This document shows, piece by piece, positions 1 through 12,000 of a stretch of 64,000 nucleotides of DNA (positions are counted from its first letter, which is position 1; every line of letters begins with the position of its first letter). Position numbers and translations under genes: made by a program. The notes under the pieces are model-generated. The model searched no databases and was not told the DNA's origin. It was given only the letters and a program-made list of their open reading frames with translations. The stretch is from NCBI GenBank assembly GCA_003049465.1, contig PYSS01000013.1:272360-336359 (forward strand), read 5' to 3'. This DNA comes from Magnaporthiopsis rhizophila. Lineage: Eukaryota; Ascomycota; Sordariomycetes; Magnaporthales; Magnaporthaceae.

Positions 1-1585
1 AAAACGCGGAGGTGATTATTATCTTGGGCGACAAGGTACCCCTCGGATCGTCTTTGTCTAAAAGTTGTAAGTCAATTGTGCGCAATGACTGCTTCAAGGG
101 TGAAAAAGATTGTTGATCATAGTGGAGGCAAATCAGGAAAAGTTGACGGAAAAATGCAAAAGCGAGAATTCCAAGGCGACGGGAATCAGAACCTACTTGT
201 CAAACAGAAACATAAATTTGAGGGACGCAAAGTAAACCATCTTCCAGCTGTGCAGGGGCCGGCCGAGATGAGCAAAGTAAGAGGCTGCTAGAAGCAGAGC
301 CTGGCAAATTGTCATGTTGGGCTTGAAACCCCAGAGAGAAAAACGCAGTATGATGCGGAGGGCGGGCTGAAAGAAGGTCAGCCCGAGTTGGTCCTTCTGG
401 GCCTGGATGTCCATTGGCAGCGGAACGGGCCGGTCACCCGGCACAACGGCGCCAAGGGCCCAGACGGTGAGGCATATCGCCGTCTCGGGCGTATCGGCCA
501 GTCCGTGCTCAAAGACGTGAGAGCGCCAACCGGCGAAGTCCTGCTCAGTGAAGAGCGGGTAGTTCGGGTGTGCGCACGCAAAGTAGGCTGTCGCCAGCGC
601 GTCGAGACCCTGCGGTCCGAGACGCTCGAGCGACGGCCACTGGATGTCAGACGCTTGAAGGATGTCAAGCGGTTGCGGGAGTGGCAGGGCGTCCTCGATG
701 TCGTGAAAATAGTTCTTGGGGTACTCGCCCACCATGTTCCGCACGCGGGGCAGCGCGAAGAGCGAGCTGGCCGAGGTGAAATGATCTGTCGGGATCAGGA
801 ACTGAGCATTCTCGAGATGCGGATCCGCAAGCGGCACCCGTCCCAGTTCATGGCGGTGCAGGACGCCTGGAAATTCCTGGTGCTGCGGCCGCGACAGCTG
901 CTCTGGAAGTGGATACGAGTAAGAGGGCGGAAGTGAGAACAAGTTTGGCTGGAAGGGGGCAGGCACGCCGCCACCCTGATGCGCCTGTGCCAGCTCGTTC
1001 AGTCGATGACTGTGCTCCTCTAGGAGCCCCTCGATACGGCCAAGACGCTCGGCCACCAAGTCGGAGCCTGTGGCAGATGTGGAGGGAAGCTCGACACTGC
1101 AGGCAGGCAGGCGGGCAGGCCAGGGGGTATGGGCGTTAATAAGCAACCCGCTGCATATGCGCGCGTCCGCGCGCTCTTACCACACGGCCAAGCACACGGA
1201 TCGATGTCTTACTTACCGCTCAACGGGCAGGTCCTTGTAGCGACAGTCTGCGCCAGACTCGCGACATGTCGAACAGGGTCGTTCGCCGTCACATCTTCGC
1301 TGTGTGTCAGCAACTTGGCTTTATCGGCTGCCTATTCAAGCTTGGGTAAGGAGGCCAACCGACCTCCGCTTGCGGTGCCTATGACCAAATGTGGCGACTG
1401 TCAGTGACCCATCTTGGCCTGTATTATAAGCTGATGCGGCACATACCGGCAAAAGTCGCAGGCCAACAAGGCTCCTACCCGTGAAGAGAAGCACGACCCC
1501 GTCAGCAAGGTCCCCAGAACCCAGCTGGTGTGCTGCGAAGACGTAAGAGCAGGACAGAGGGCAGGCGGGAGGTTCAAGGATTTCT
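1..1585 (-). CDS. Zn(II)2Cys6 fungal transcription factor, partial (runs off left edge)
   Basis: Nuclear DNA-binding regulator of the fungal binuclear-cluster family; target genes unknown. Reading on the minus strand, exon A ends at 1447 with the first two cysteines (CDFC). A 15-nt exon B (1378-1364) adds the basic HRKR segment. Exon C (1294-1217) supplies the last four cysteines (CDGERPCSTC...ADC). Exon D (1096-197) holds a coiled-coil-like linker (AERLGRIEGLLEE) and the start of the middle homology region. The assembled spacing is C-x2-C-x6-C-x6-C-x2-C-x6-C. Introns are 68, 69, 120 and 139 nt, with GT donors, AG acceptors and CTGAC-like branch sites. After exon D, a donor at 196 and an acceptor at 58 give an open exon 57-1 that leaves the window. 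The 5' start was not located: exon A is open back to about 1585 without an ATG, so another upstream exon is likely. The family call is firm; the outer limits are not. Confidence 0.8.
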
Positions 1586-4500
1586 ACACGTAAAGTGCCC
1601 GAGAACCGCCAAGAAAGGAAGGGCGGTGTATGGAGTATAAGCGACGCGATCAAGTCCTCGCGCTCTCTCTCTCTTTCTCTCTTTGTCTCTCGTTGGCACT
1701 GGTGCTACAAACACCTGCGTCTTCCGAGGAAACCTGGCCCGTCTATATCCGGCGATGTGGTCAAAGGGCAGTTTGCAGGTAGTCATGATTTCTGGGGTCA
1801 GGGGCTTTTGGCAGACAAGACTGCCCAGGTACCCACGTCTTCTTGTGTAATTCATGATCAGCTCCTTGTGTGTTACGATCCGACTCTCTTCGGTGTCGCT
1901 CTTGTGAGCCGCCGTTATGACGCGGCCGACGGCGATCTGGATCGATATTGAACAACCGGCTGTCTTCCCCCGGTTTCGGGCCGGGCCGTTTCCACGCGGG
2001 GCGGGCTTTGCTCGCCGGACCTGACTCAGTGGCGCTATTGAGACAGGCTAGATAGGTAGGGTAGTCACTTATAAAGCGTGGGGATGGCAACGCAGAAACT
2101 GGGCAGAGTGGCAGCAGGATGCACCCCAGGGTCTCAGCTGCGGAGGGCGAGAGAGGGAATGTCCCTGAGGTTGTGCGACAAAGAATGCTTGGTACCACCG
2201 GAGATGCTCCAGGAGATGAGGCTGAAAGTAACAAGAGCGAGCAGATGCCGCTGGCAACTCTGTTAGCGCGCGCAAATGGGTCTGATGTGCCTTGAGACGG
2301 CCACTATCGCCGCTTGTGGTTTCTCGGATGTGGGTAGGCGCGCTGCCGCGGGGTTGGCGGGTTTGTTAGAGCGAGTCGAGGGGTGGTTGGGGTGTGCAGC
2401 TACACCAGAAGGGCGCAACAAGCCGACTGGGACACCAAGCAGGCTAGGGTGCGGGAAGAGATCCGGGGGTGGCGGGAGTGGATGGGAAAAAGCACAGAGG
2501 GGAATCCGGACGCACCTCGGAAAGCGAAGTTGACGTCGTGGTGTGACGGGTCACCTCACAAGGTGGTCTATATCAGTTCATGCAGGGCCAGTAATGCGCA
2601 GGCCTATAAGCAAAAGATCAACTCGCTACACGGAGAAGGTTGACGGGCGGTGCTGGATATGATGGATGCAAGGGCTGAGGGCCGACTGGAACCGAGGATG
2701 GCCGTAAAAGTGGCTGTGGCCAACTATCTCGTCCGCACGGCGAGGAGCATAGAGCTAGGTGGGAATGCACGTACGTCGACACGGGCTGAGCAGTTTCGCT
2801 CGTGGCTGGGCCGCAGTGCAGGCTAGGGTGCGTGACATTCGGGATGCAGGCAAGGGGAAAGAAAGCGAGCTGGGTGCGGTGCGGTGCAGTGCCGTCATGC
2901 ACCAGCACAAGAACGGAGCAGAGACGATTGTGGGATGCAAAGTCGAGGAACTTTTGAGCATCCAATGGGCCGTGGCCCCTGGGATGTCCCGCAGTCGCCA
3001 GTGGTGCGAAGACTGCGAGTGAGATAGGGGCTGCGAGGTTATTTCGAAAAAGGCCCTACTGGGGTCGCATGCTGCGCATCGCTACGGCCGCCGTGGGTGG
3101 CAGGCCTCGAATCCTTGATTGGGATCTCCATCCCAAGCCCGTGTACCGGGGAGTGAGACTGATGAGAGTCCTTGCTACGGACGTCGACGTCGGCCATTTG
3201 CCAGCACCCATGCAATGAGGGAATTGCGGACGCACTCGCATCCACACGGAGTCTTTCCTTTTTTTTTTTTTTTTTTTCCTTTTTCTCTTCTTCTTCTTCT
3301 CTTTCAGACTGCCCGAGGGACAGGAGATTGGGGGCGGGAGCCGGACTTCCCGGCGTTATGCCAGAGCAGTGAAAGATTGAGGGATGCATACTCGCGGGCG
3401 CGAGGTAACGTCGGCCCTCAATCCAGAAGCCTGCGGTCCAATAGTCGTGGACTTCAATGCTCGCTTGCGTCCAGGTGCAGGATGCCCAGAGCGTGGATGG
3501 TGGGTGGCCCCTTCCGCCTGTCAGTGCCCGCTTGCGGGGTGCTATCTACGGGTTTGTGGTTGCGCCTCCCACGCCAGAGCAGCAATGAGGCGTGCCTTCC
3601 ATTCCGGTCCTCCATGCATTACTTCAGCTGGCCAAGCTGGAGCAGGAACGTTGATTGATCCATTGGGGTCAACATGGATGCCAGGCATGGGCTGCTGGAC
3701 CGCGATCCGCATTGGGCCGCCCGTCTCGGGCTTTGAAAAACGCACGGCGATTGCCCGCCTGAGGGTGGCACTTGACGGCGACTGATGGCTGCAAGCCTGC
3801 ACGCGGTATTTCAGCTTTGCACCCACCCCTTCCCCCGCCTAAAGTGAGCTCTGTTAGCCGGCCTCCAGCTGTGTACAGGAGAGGTTGTCACGCAAAGAGC
3901 AGCACATGAGTTGACGTCATCGAGCCCGTCTACCTGCGACTCGCAAGACTCGGCTGTTTGATTAAGATCCAGGTCGAACTTGAGGTTGACAGCTCTGCTC
4001 CTGACTGAAGGAGCCGTCACGCAATCGAGCGTTGTGGGCATTTGCTGCTGCCTAGAGCGGACTCGGCGGGTGCCGCAGGGGCCCGCCCCGTCTGAACGCT
4101 CACGGCTTGGCCTTGGCCCGCCGCAACGTCCGACCCGACTTCGGCCGGGTATTATATCCCAGCCCCCCGTTACGCCAAGATATTGACGTGAGCCACGCAT
4201 AACTATCATTAAACACTTCACTGTTCCCCTCTTCAGGCCAGATGGAGATTGGACGAGGCCAGCCCTAGGCGCATGGCGTCGTATGTAAGTGCTTCGTGGC
4301 GCCTTACATCAATCCGGAATGGTGCTCGGTTCCGGCACGCTTAGTTGATGGATTGTAGCTCTACCAGAAGTCTGCTTGGTGTCAACCTGTCAGCCGTGCA
4401 AGACACACGAGAGGGATGTGGGCCGTCTTGAATATAGAGATACGGTACGGACAGACTGAAGAATCGGCGGCGGGGATATAGTTGCCTCCCTGTGACTCTA

Positions 4501-5111
4501 ACAACGTTGGCATCATGCAGCGTTAATCCTGTCTATATTACCCTGTTGCTTGAACCATCGACTCCTTTCGAGTCTCTTTCCCTGGCGGAGGTGGAAATAA
4601 AATATTCATGATGTGCGATGACGTGTACTAGACACGCTCCCATTTCGAACAAATATTCTATGCCACCGAGATCTGGACGAGGAAATCCCCTAGTTTTCAT
4701 CTGCGGGATTTCTATCCGCGTCCGGGCCGTTTTGCGCATCCTAATTGTTCTAGTTTGACTGACTCTCATATTCTCCGATCTAGGCTTGATTTGACAGGAG
4801 GCTGCGGCATTGCCAAGACTGCCCTACCTAACACTAGGCTGGAACCAGGTTCCAACTTCAGCTTCGATAGCTTTCGGAGAACGCAAAACCGCGTAGGGGC
4901 TGATATTTTCTTCGACGCCGCTCAAAAAGTAGGATCGATCATGTGATTACAGCTGCGGCTGAACCCAAACACCCGAGCTGTCTCGGACTCAACGTGGAAA
5001 CGAACCAGCACAACACAGTTCTTCATTGCAATATCATGCCTCGACCAACCAATATCTAGCATCCTCAGGGACAATCGCGCGGTACGCTTCAATACAAAAC
5101 TCGGGTCAAAA
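1586..5111. other. Intergenic region, no gene recognised
   Basis: About 3.5 kb without a convincing coding region. It should contain the 5' part and promoter of the left-edge regulator, near 1586-2000, where a CT-rich stretch lies at 1660-1695. A 19-base T run sits at 3259-3277, followed by TTC-type pyrimidine repeats. Reading frames here are short, overlap on both strands and show no family resemblance. Confidence 0.5.
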
Positions 5112-5585
5112 ATGCCTCGTCACTGGCGCCTGCCGGGAATGGCCCGCTCGAGGCTACTTTCACGTCAGCAAGCGCCCCAGCAAGCCCTGAAGGAAGATGC
5201 AAACGCGTCACCACGCTCAAGAGTGGTGCCGCCACCCGGAGCGCGCACCGAGTTTGAGAAGCCAGTTACGTCCGGATGGGACGTCCCCGTGCCGCTCGGT
5301 CCCGCCCTTGGCCGTCTCTTGTCCGGGTTCCAGCCGGAATCGATGCACGACAAGTGGATGGTCTGGGCCGAAGATAATGAGGCCTCATCGCCCAACACTG
5401 CTGGCGACGACAGAAAAGACCCCGTTTCGGTATCCGTTCTTCATTTCGTCCGGAGCCGTACCGGTTACCCTTTCGCCCAGGTCACTATTGAGACCAACAA
5501 TGTGGGAGAGGAAGCGAGATTCACCGAGATCACCTGGGAGTGCGTCTTTGGTCCACACCGTCGTTCCCAGCCTGCCCCTGATTAG
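5112..5585 (+). CDS. Small hypothetical protein, 157 aa
   Basis: Unrecognised function. The first 50 residues are low-complexity and basic. The second half is better ordered: a DKWMVWAED segment is followed by HFVRSRTGYPFAQVTIE. This pattern (an aromatic DKW stretch, then H-F-x-R-S-x-T-G, then a hydrophobic strand) resembles small hypothetical proteins I recall from other filamentous fungi, but I cannot name the family. No signal peptide or membrane segment is visible. The ATG at 5112 is the first in an open frame, and the A-rich context before it (tcaaaaATG) is favourable. A missing upstream exon, or a splice near the 3' end after ITWECVFG, cannot be excluded. Confidence 0.45.
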   Translation: MPRHWRLPGMARSRLLSRQQAPQQALKEDANASPRSRVVPPPGARTEFEKPVTSGWDVPVPLGPALGRLLSGFQPESMHDKWMVWAEDNEASSPNTAGDDRKDPVSVSVLHFVRSRTGYPFAQVTIETNNVGEEARFTEITWECVFGPHRRSQPAPD

Positions 5586-7441
5586 CATCTTATGAAACAA
5601 GGTGTACCTTTGTGTGAGGAGACATTATTGCTAACTACCTACACTGCCGTTGGCTCGCCAGATCGAGTGAAAGGAGAGTTGGTAACCAGACCGAGGAGAG
5701 CACCAAGAACACGGTGCTCCAAGTATGCGTGCATGTCCTCGGGGTGGAATGGCAAGATGCGAGCAGCGTCTAGGCCTGCCTACCCGCAGCCGTGCCGGCG
5801 CGCTAAGCCACAAAAGTTGATAGATAGATATAGCTGGTACCTAACATGTATTTGGCGATTCCTGAGGCTAAGCATGTGGAGACAGCAGAAGTCAGTCCCT
5901 TATGTACAAGCTTTAGGGCCATCAGAACAATAGCGGTGCAACACACCATGACAAGAGGTACATATGCAAACTGAACATTACATAAGTATTGCCCGGCTTG
6001 GCCAAAAAAAAGAAACCTCAACGGAGAGGGCAGCCACCATAAAACAAATGGTGTGGGGATCCAAACTGCTGCCGGCTGATGTGCTGCAAGGACGGCATAG
6101 AAAGCAACCCTCTTGATCCCATGTTGGCTAGCGTATCTGCAATGCGAACCTTCGTCCCAAAGAAAACGATGAACGGTGCGGGGATGGAGGAGACGAGTGA
6201 CCGAAAGACGAAAGGTCACGTCGTAGCAAACCCAACGCGCATGGCGGCTATGTGGACAGCTCATGGGTGTGTCCAGTGGAGGTAGTGGTGGGTGGGTGGG
6301 AGGAGGAGGAGGAGAAGGTTGGGACACCACCGCGGGGTTTGCTGGTCTGTCTTCAACACGAGCCCATCCCACCCATGTGCAGGGCTGTCTGGATGGAACA
6401 TATAGCTGTCCAAGTCTGGTCGACTATACCTTCCCTCGCTCCTGTTTTCCTTTTAAGCGCTCGCGATGTGACGCCGCCCTGGGACTTGGTGGGAGTAGTC
6501 ACCTGTGCTGCAGGGAGCTCTCGCGTCTGAGGGTGCGGGGAAGGTCTAGCCAGCCAGCCAGCCAGCCTACTTGACATTTCATCGCGATACTCTCGCTCCA
6601 GAGCAGGTCCCTTCCGCGCGGGTATATACAGCCATACATCACCAAGGGAGGGGAAATATGGGAAATCGGATTGGGCATTGGAGTGAGAAGAAAACGAAGA
6701 AGTTCCCCACATTTCCCCGCAGTATGGTTTTCCGTTTGTGGTTTTCCGGAGAAACGGCCGAGGCCTTGATCCTTGTTCTTCATGCTTTCCCCAACACTGG
6801 GGATGGGACGCCCCATGGGGCTCAACCCGAGCTTGCCGTGCCTTCTTTCGATTGCCGACGCGTCAAAAACCCTCGCTGCTATACCGTGCCGAGGCAGCAA
6901 CACTATTCGGGGGATGAACCTGTGCCGATACCGCTTCTTGTTGTCCGGCGAAAGACAAAAGGTTAAAGGTGAACGCGGGGCGGAAAGCACGGTCATTTAT
7001 GAATTGCTCACGATCTTTGTTTTGTTTTTGTTCCGCCTATTCCGCCGCGCTTCCGTTCGCTCTCTCCATCTCTTTGATCGACCTTCCCCAATCGTACTCC
7101 ACAAGCCAGGTAGCCCATGAGTAATGCGGCCGAACCGGCGTAAATACCTGCCGTCTTGGGTATCAACCACGGCAGGTTTCGGCCGTGCCCCGTGGCCTTT
7201 GCGGATGGATGCTGGCCGGGGCGAATTGAAGCGCGAACCGCGCCTCCTCAAAAAGGATGACTCGGCCGCGCGGGGGCGTCTGATGATGCTGCTGCTGATG
7301 CTCCGTATCCTCGCCCTTCTTGCCTGTCTCTCCCTCGTGCTACCCCGGCGCGTTATCCTTGACGCCGGCCAAGCGCTGTACGCCACCATAGTCGACGCGA
7401 GGAGACTGCAGCACGTCATCTCCGCCGCTGCCGCCGCCGAT
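5586..7441. other. Intergenic region and promoter of the lactonase-like gene
   Basis: No supported gene. The stretch 6545-6567 is a short CCAG tandem repeat. The last 300 bases should hold the promoter and leader of the gene starting at 7442. That gene's frame is open upstream to about 7124 and includes in-frame ATGs near 7282-7300 that would encode a hydrophobic segment, so a longer N-terminus is possible but less likely. Confidence 0.4.
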
Positions 7442-9049
7442 ATGTTGTCCGCCGTCACCTCGTTTGTGGCAGGGGCTGCTGTCGCCCTCTCGGCCGCCCA
7501 GCCCGCATCGGCGGCCTCGTCCCTCCTTTTCGCGTCCTCGTATGGCGGCAGCGTGACCACCTTCAACCTGACTGCCGCCGGTCTCGACGTGCTCTCGTCC
7601 ACGCGAGACTGCTCGCCGGATCCGTCCTGGCTGACGCTGGACCACGCAAACTCGGTTCTCTACTGCACCGGCGAGGGTCTGGCTACCCGCAACGGGTCCC
7701 TGGCTGCTTTCAAGACCTCCAGCACTGGATCTCTCGAGCTGCTCCACAAAGTCGACACCATTGGCGGTCCCGTTAGCGCCGTCGTCTTCGGAGAAAACGG
7801 TCGAGGCCTGGCTGTTGCTCACTAGTAAGTTGCTTTTTGCTTTTTCTTTTCGTCTGCGGGAGTTTGCCAAGGATTCAACGGTGTAGCATTCAACCTTACA
7901 TCGCCCGCCTGCCTGATGCATGTGATAAATGGACACTACCAGTTCAATAACCTGCTGTGTCGGTGCGATGCAAAAGCTACCTAGTTGCTTCTTCATCGCC
8001 CCATATTCTCTTCCAGCCTTTCCATACGTCCGGCACCCACACAACTGCCTCAAACGGGGGCTGACCTTGCCGCGATGCATCTTATAGTACAGGGTCTTCA
8101 CTGAGCACCTTCTCGGTCTCAGAACTCGGACAGCTGCAGTCTAGGACGTGGGGTGAGCCTCTGGGGCCCAACACAACCCGCCAGGATGCCCCTCATCCTC
8201 ACGAGGCCGTAGTCGACCCAACTGGGAATTTCGTCCTGGTGCCGGACCTTGGATCGGATCTGGTTCGCATCCTACGCATCGACTCGTCTAGCCTTGGCCT
8301 CACTGAGATCTCCCCTCTGGTGGCCGCCACTGGGAGTGGGCCGAGACACATTAAGTTCCTTCGCACCGACGACAAGACGTTCATGTATCTCATCGGAGAG
8401 CTTGATAACACTATCACAGTCTATCGAGTGAAGTATGCTGCCGACTCTGTTGAGTTTGACAAGGTCTCCGTCACCGGAACTTTCGGCGAAAGGACTGTCC
8501 CGCAAAGCACCGCGGCTGAGGTTCATCTGTCGGTAAGTAATAATAACCCGAAGCATCACACGCTTATTTTCACTCATCATGTAACGCTCCCGCATCCCGA
8601 TCCCTATCGGTTTGTGAATACCGCTGGTGTTGAAAACTATGCGCAGGGCAGGGCAGCTGCAGAGCAAAATGTAACAGTGGCGATGCTAACCCAATTACAC
8701 CATCCCTTAGCCCGACAAGCGTTTCCTGATCGTGTCGAACCGCTTCGACAGGTCCTTTACCATTCCCAACTTCGACGGCTCGGGCGGGGCGATCAAGTCG
8801 GACTCTATCGCCACCTTCGCCGTCGACCCCGCCACGGGCGCGCTCACCCTCGCGCAAATCTTCCCGGCCGGCGGCGTAGGACCGAGGCAGTTCTCCATCA
8901 ACAAGGCAGGGGACAAGCTCGCCGTGGGTCTCCAGTTGGACGGCCGGATCGCCATAATCGAGCGAGATGTCCAGACTGGCATCCTGCAGCGCTTTGTTGC
9001 CGCCGCTAGCCTCGAGGTGGGTGTGACCACCGTTCTGTTTGATGAGTAA
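7442..9049 (+). CDS. Secreted lactonase-type 7-bladed beta-propeller protein, 388 aa
   Basis: Three exons: 7442-7824, 8088-8532 and 8711-9049, with introns of 263 and 178 nt. Donors are GTAAGT, acceptors are TAG, and all junctions keep the frame. The product begins with a typical signal peptide (MLSAVTSFVAGAAVALSAAQ, then PASAA), so it is probably extracellular. The body matches the lactonase, 7-bladed propeller family (PF10282). It has repeated blades with strand patterns such as ASSYGGSVTTFNL, a HPHEAVVDPTGNFVLVPDLGSD segment, SGPRHIKF, and the late blade SNRFD...FAVDPATGALTLAQ...GPRQFSI. Family members include 6-phosphogluconolactonase and carboxy-cis,cis-muconate cyclase. The substrate here cannot be read from sequence, and a secreted form argues against a pentose-phosphate role. 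Length fits the family (about 340-400 aa). I chose the ATG at 7442 because it starts a clean signal peptide. Confidence 0.88.
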
Positions 9050-12000
9050 CCTCCGTCACGCTCTCTGGGGCGTGATGGTATTGTATTGGCTCTGCCTACT
9101 TGAATACGCAGACCGCTGCAGGTGATATACGACGCCTTGGCCTGCTTGTCGTATTGTGGCAACGGGCTTGTACCTTGTATTATACCCATTCCTGCATCTA
9201 GGTACTGAGCATGTCTATAATGATACACGGCATATTACTGCCTGTCAACCGTGTTATACACATCTACTACCTGCCCCTCACGGCTTCTCCATATCGAAAG
9301 TACCCCTTGGTAACATTCATGGAATGACTGCAGAAGTCAGAAAACGTGCCCACCTTCCACGTGATTCCCTCCAAGCAATGGCTGGGCTGGAACCGTAGAG
9401 GATTAGCGCGCGCAACACCGAGCTTGCATGGATGGAGGACCGAACAACCTAACAAATCACGGCAGTGGACCGGATAATGCGCCGGACTCGAGACAAGCCT
9501 TGGGTTGGATCCAACCCACCTACAGTACGCGCGCAACTCACCCACAACCCCACAGCAAGAGGACCCACGTTTTTGTTCGCACATAGAGAACTGGTGCGGA
9601 GAGAGTTGAGTGGAGAAAAAAAAAAAGCAGATGCGGGGAGGGGGGAGATGGGAGGCAAAAGGGTCGATACCAAAAGGAGAAATCAGGAGATGGCTCCCCC
9701 GCGAACGGGGCGCCACCTCCTTGTGTTACGGAGTGGGAATCAATAGGCTCGGAGCGCCTCCTAGGACGAGAAAAAGCCCCGACGCAGATAATCCCCTACT
9801 AAACAGGAAGAGTCTCGGTGCCCGTCTGGTTAGGTATGGTATCTCATGGAGGCGTTTTATCGCAGTGAAAGCCAGTCCACAGAATCATGCACCTCTCTTG
9901 CGGTGAAGATGCCTTCATTGTTGGAGACGAGGTGAGGGAATCCCCGACGTGCCAAATCCATCCATCCATCCTTGCGCCTCTCCAGGCATGTCGGATAATC
10001 ATGTGGCCGGCCGACGGAAAACGAGACGTTCCGGCGGCCGAGCTTCCGGTGATAAAAGCTTATGTAGGTAGAACCGCAGCCTGACAGGCTCCATCGTGCT
10101 TGGCCTTTTGTGTGCCTTCTTTCTTCTTGTTTGGCCACCCCCACGATGGTGTTGGGGCCTCTTGTCGATCGGTGAATTTCGCCCCCAGCACCCCAGGCCC
10201 TTCTTGCTTCCCGCCTGTCTCTCCGCCTTGCCATCCTCCCCCGTTACTCTATGACGTCTAGGCCGCGCGTAGGTTTAAGTTATGTGTGTTGCTTGATATT
10301 TGATGATGTTTGGAATAAATAAAAGGGCGTATGTCGATATTGAGCGTTGTTCATCTCACCTCGAAGATCTTTTCCCCCGACGGATGGCCCTGGCCGGGCT
10401 CTTCCAATAATGCCACTAGTATATACCCATGTAGAGAGAGCTAGGACATTTCATTGTACCCGGCATGCGTGTGTGTACGCTTTTGGGAAGTGTGCATGGT
10501 GGCCACGTTTTTTATTACTTCCATCATCTTGGTCAGCAGGAATCAGGAGGTGGTACCTATTCGGCCCGGTTGACAGGCCCCTAGCCATGCGATATATGCG
10601 TCTATAGCGAGCGTGGTAAGCATTGGGCACTCGCGTGCGCAGCACATGCACACATGATAGAGTAGCAAAGGTCCAAGCCCCAGAAATCGAGCGGCCAATA
10701 GGTGCCTCGCCACGCGCGGCCAAGAGGAAAGCAAAAATAAAACCTATATGGAGAGACTGGCCTGTGCTGCCCTGGCCGGACGACGGCCGGTCGAGATTCT
10801 TCTATTTCTCTTGGTCTGCTGCAGACCGAGATGGCAAGGCTGCTCAGCAATGGCAGAATTTATATTGGGCGGCCCCTCACGATAACCAAGCGAGGAAGGT
10901 CGATGACCTCTGCGCATTGGGGCTTCATTTAGATGCGTGCTCTTACGATGCGGCTTCGTTTGACCGCATGACAGCGGCGCATCGCATGTGATGGACCGCT
11001 ACAGCTGAGAGGGGAAGGACCATTTGTTTCTTCTTTCTTTTCTTTTCTGTCTTTTTAGTCAGGCGAGGAGGGGGGATGCCACACATCGCTTCGACCAGAC
11101 GTGCGGACTTCCGCAAGCGATGGGGACGATTCTTGCAGAAGCGAGAACAACGATCCGCCTGAAAGCCGAAAGGAAATTTTGTTCCGGCAAAGAAAAAAAG
11201 GACCTATCTAGCGAGCGAGCGAGAGGGTGTTCGCTGGCACGGCTGGTCATGCATGAACATGGATGGCTTACCGAGACCGACCCTCACAGACACCTGCGGG
11301 CACCGCCATTTCGGGGCGGATTTTCTCGCAGAGGGCATGGAAACATGTCCCCTACTTCGGAGGGCAGAGGAGCACCCTCCGCCCTGGCCTTCTCCTTGTC
11401 CATGTTGCCCCCACGACTGATGCTTCTTCTGGATGTGGTTTGTTTGCTACCCGTTCCGCTTGCATCGGGCTGGTTCCAAGTCGGCGGGAGTGAAATTGCG
11501 CAGGAGCGCCGGTCGCTAGGGTTTGCTGCATGGTGAGCAGCCGGCATTATGCTAAATCAGATACAAGCTCCATCTCTATGGGGATACTGTTGGGGTGGCA
11601 GCGGGTGGCTTTCCGCTTTTCTTTGTCACGAATTATCCAACCTATAGGTTCGTCGTTATTGCCAGAACGTGGGTCGCAACTGCCCGAGCAAGACTTGCGG
11701 TCGATACCTGCCGTCTCCATGTCCTTGATCCATCCCGCACGTCGCGAGGGGAGCGGCCCCATGGGGCAAGTGGCGGGGATCGCGACTCGGCTACGAACCG
11801 CCGCCAAAGATGCATTTGCACTTGCACCCATTTGATCGCTGGTCAGGAATTCGCGTGCGGGGTCGGGGCATCGCGTAACCTCGTGCAGATGCCACGGATG
11901 CTTGATGCTGGTTCGCATGCAGGCCATTGGGGGAAAATGATTTGATGCTAAGAGCGGCCGCCTGCGTATCTCCGTTTTGACAAGACACAGCCGCCGTCGT

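Noticed and set aside
5803..6372. Minus-strand frame of 189 codons with some hydrophobic segments
   Set aside because: Pro-rich start, no recognisable domain, overlapping plus-strand frames of equal quality, and no promoter or splice support.
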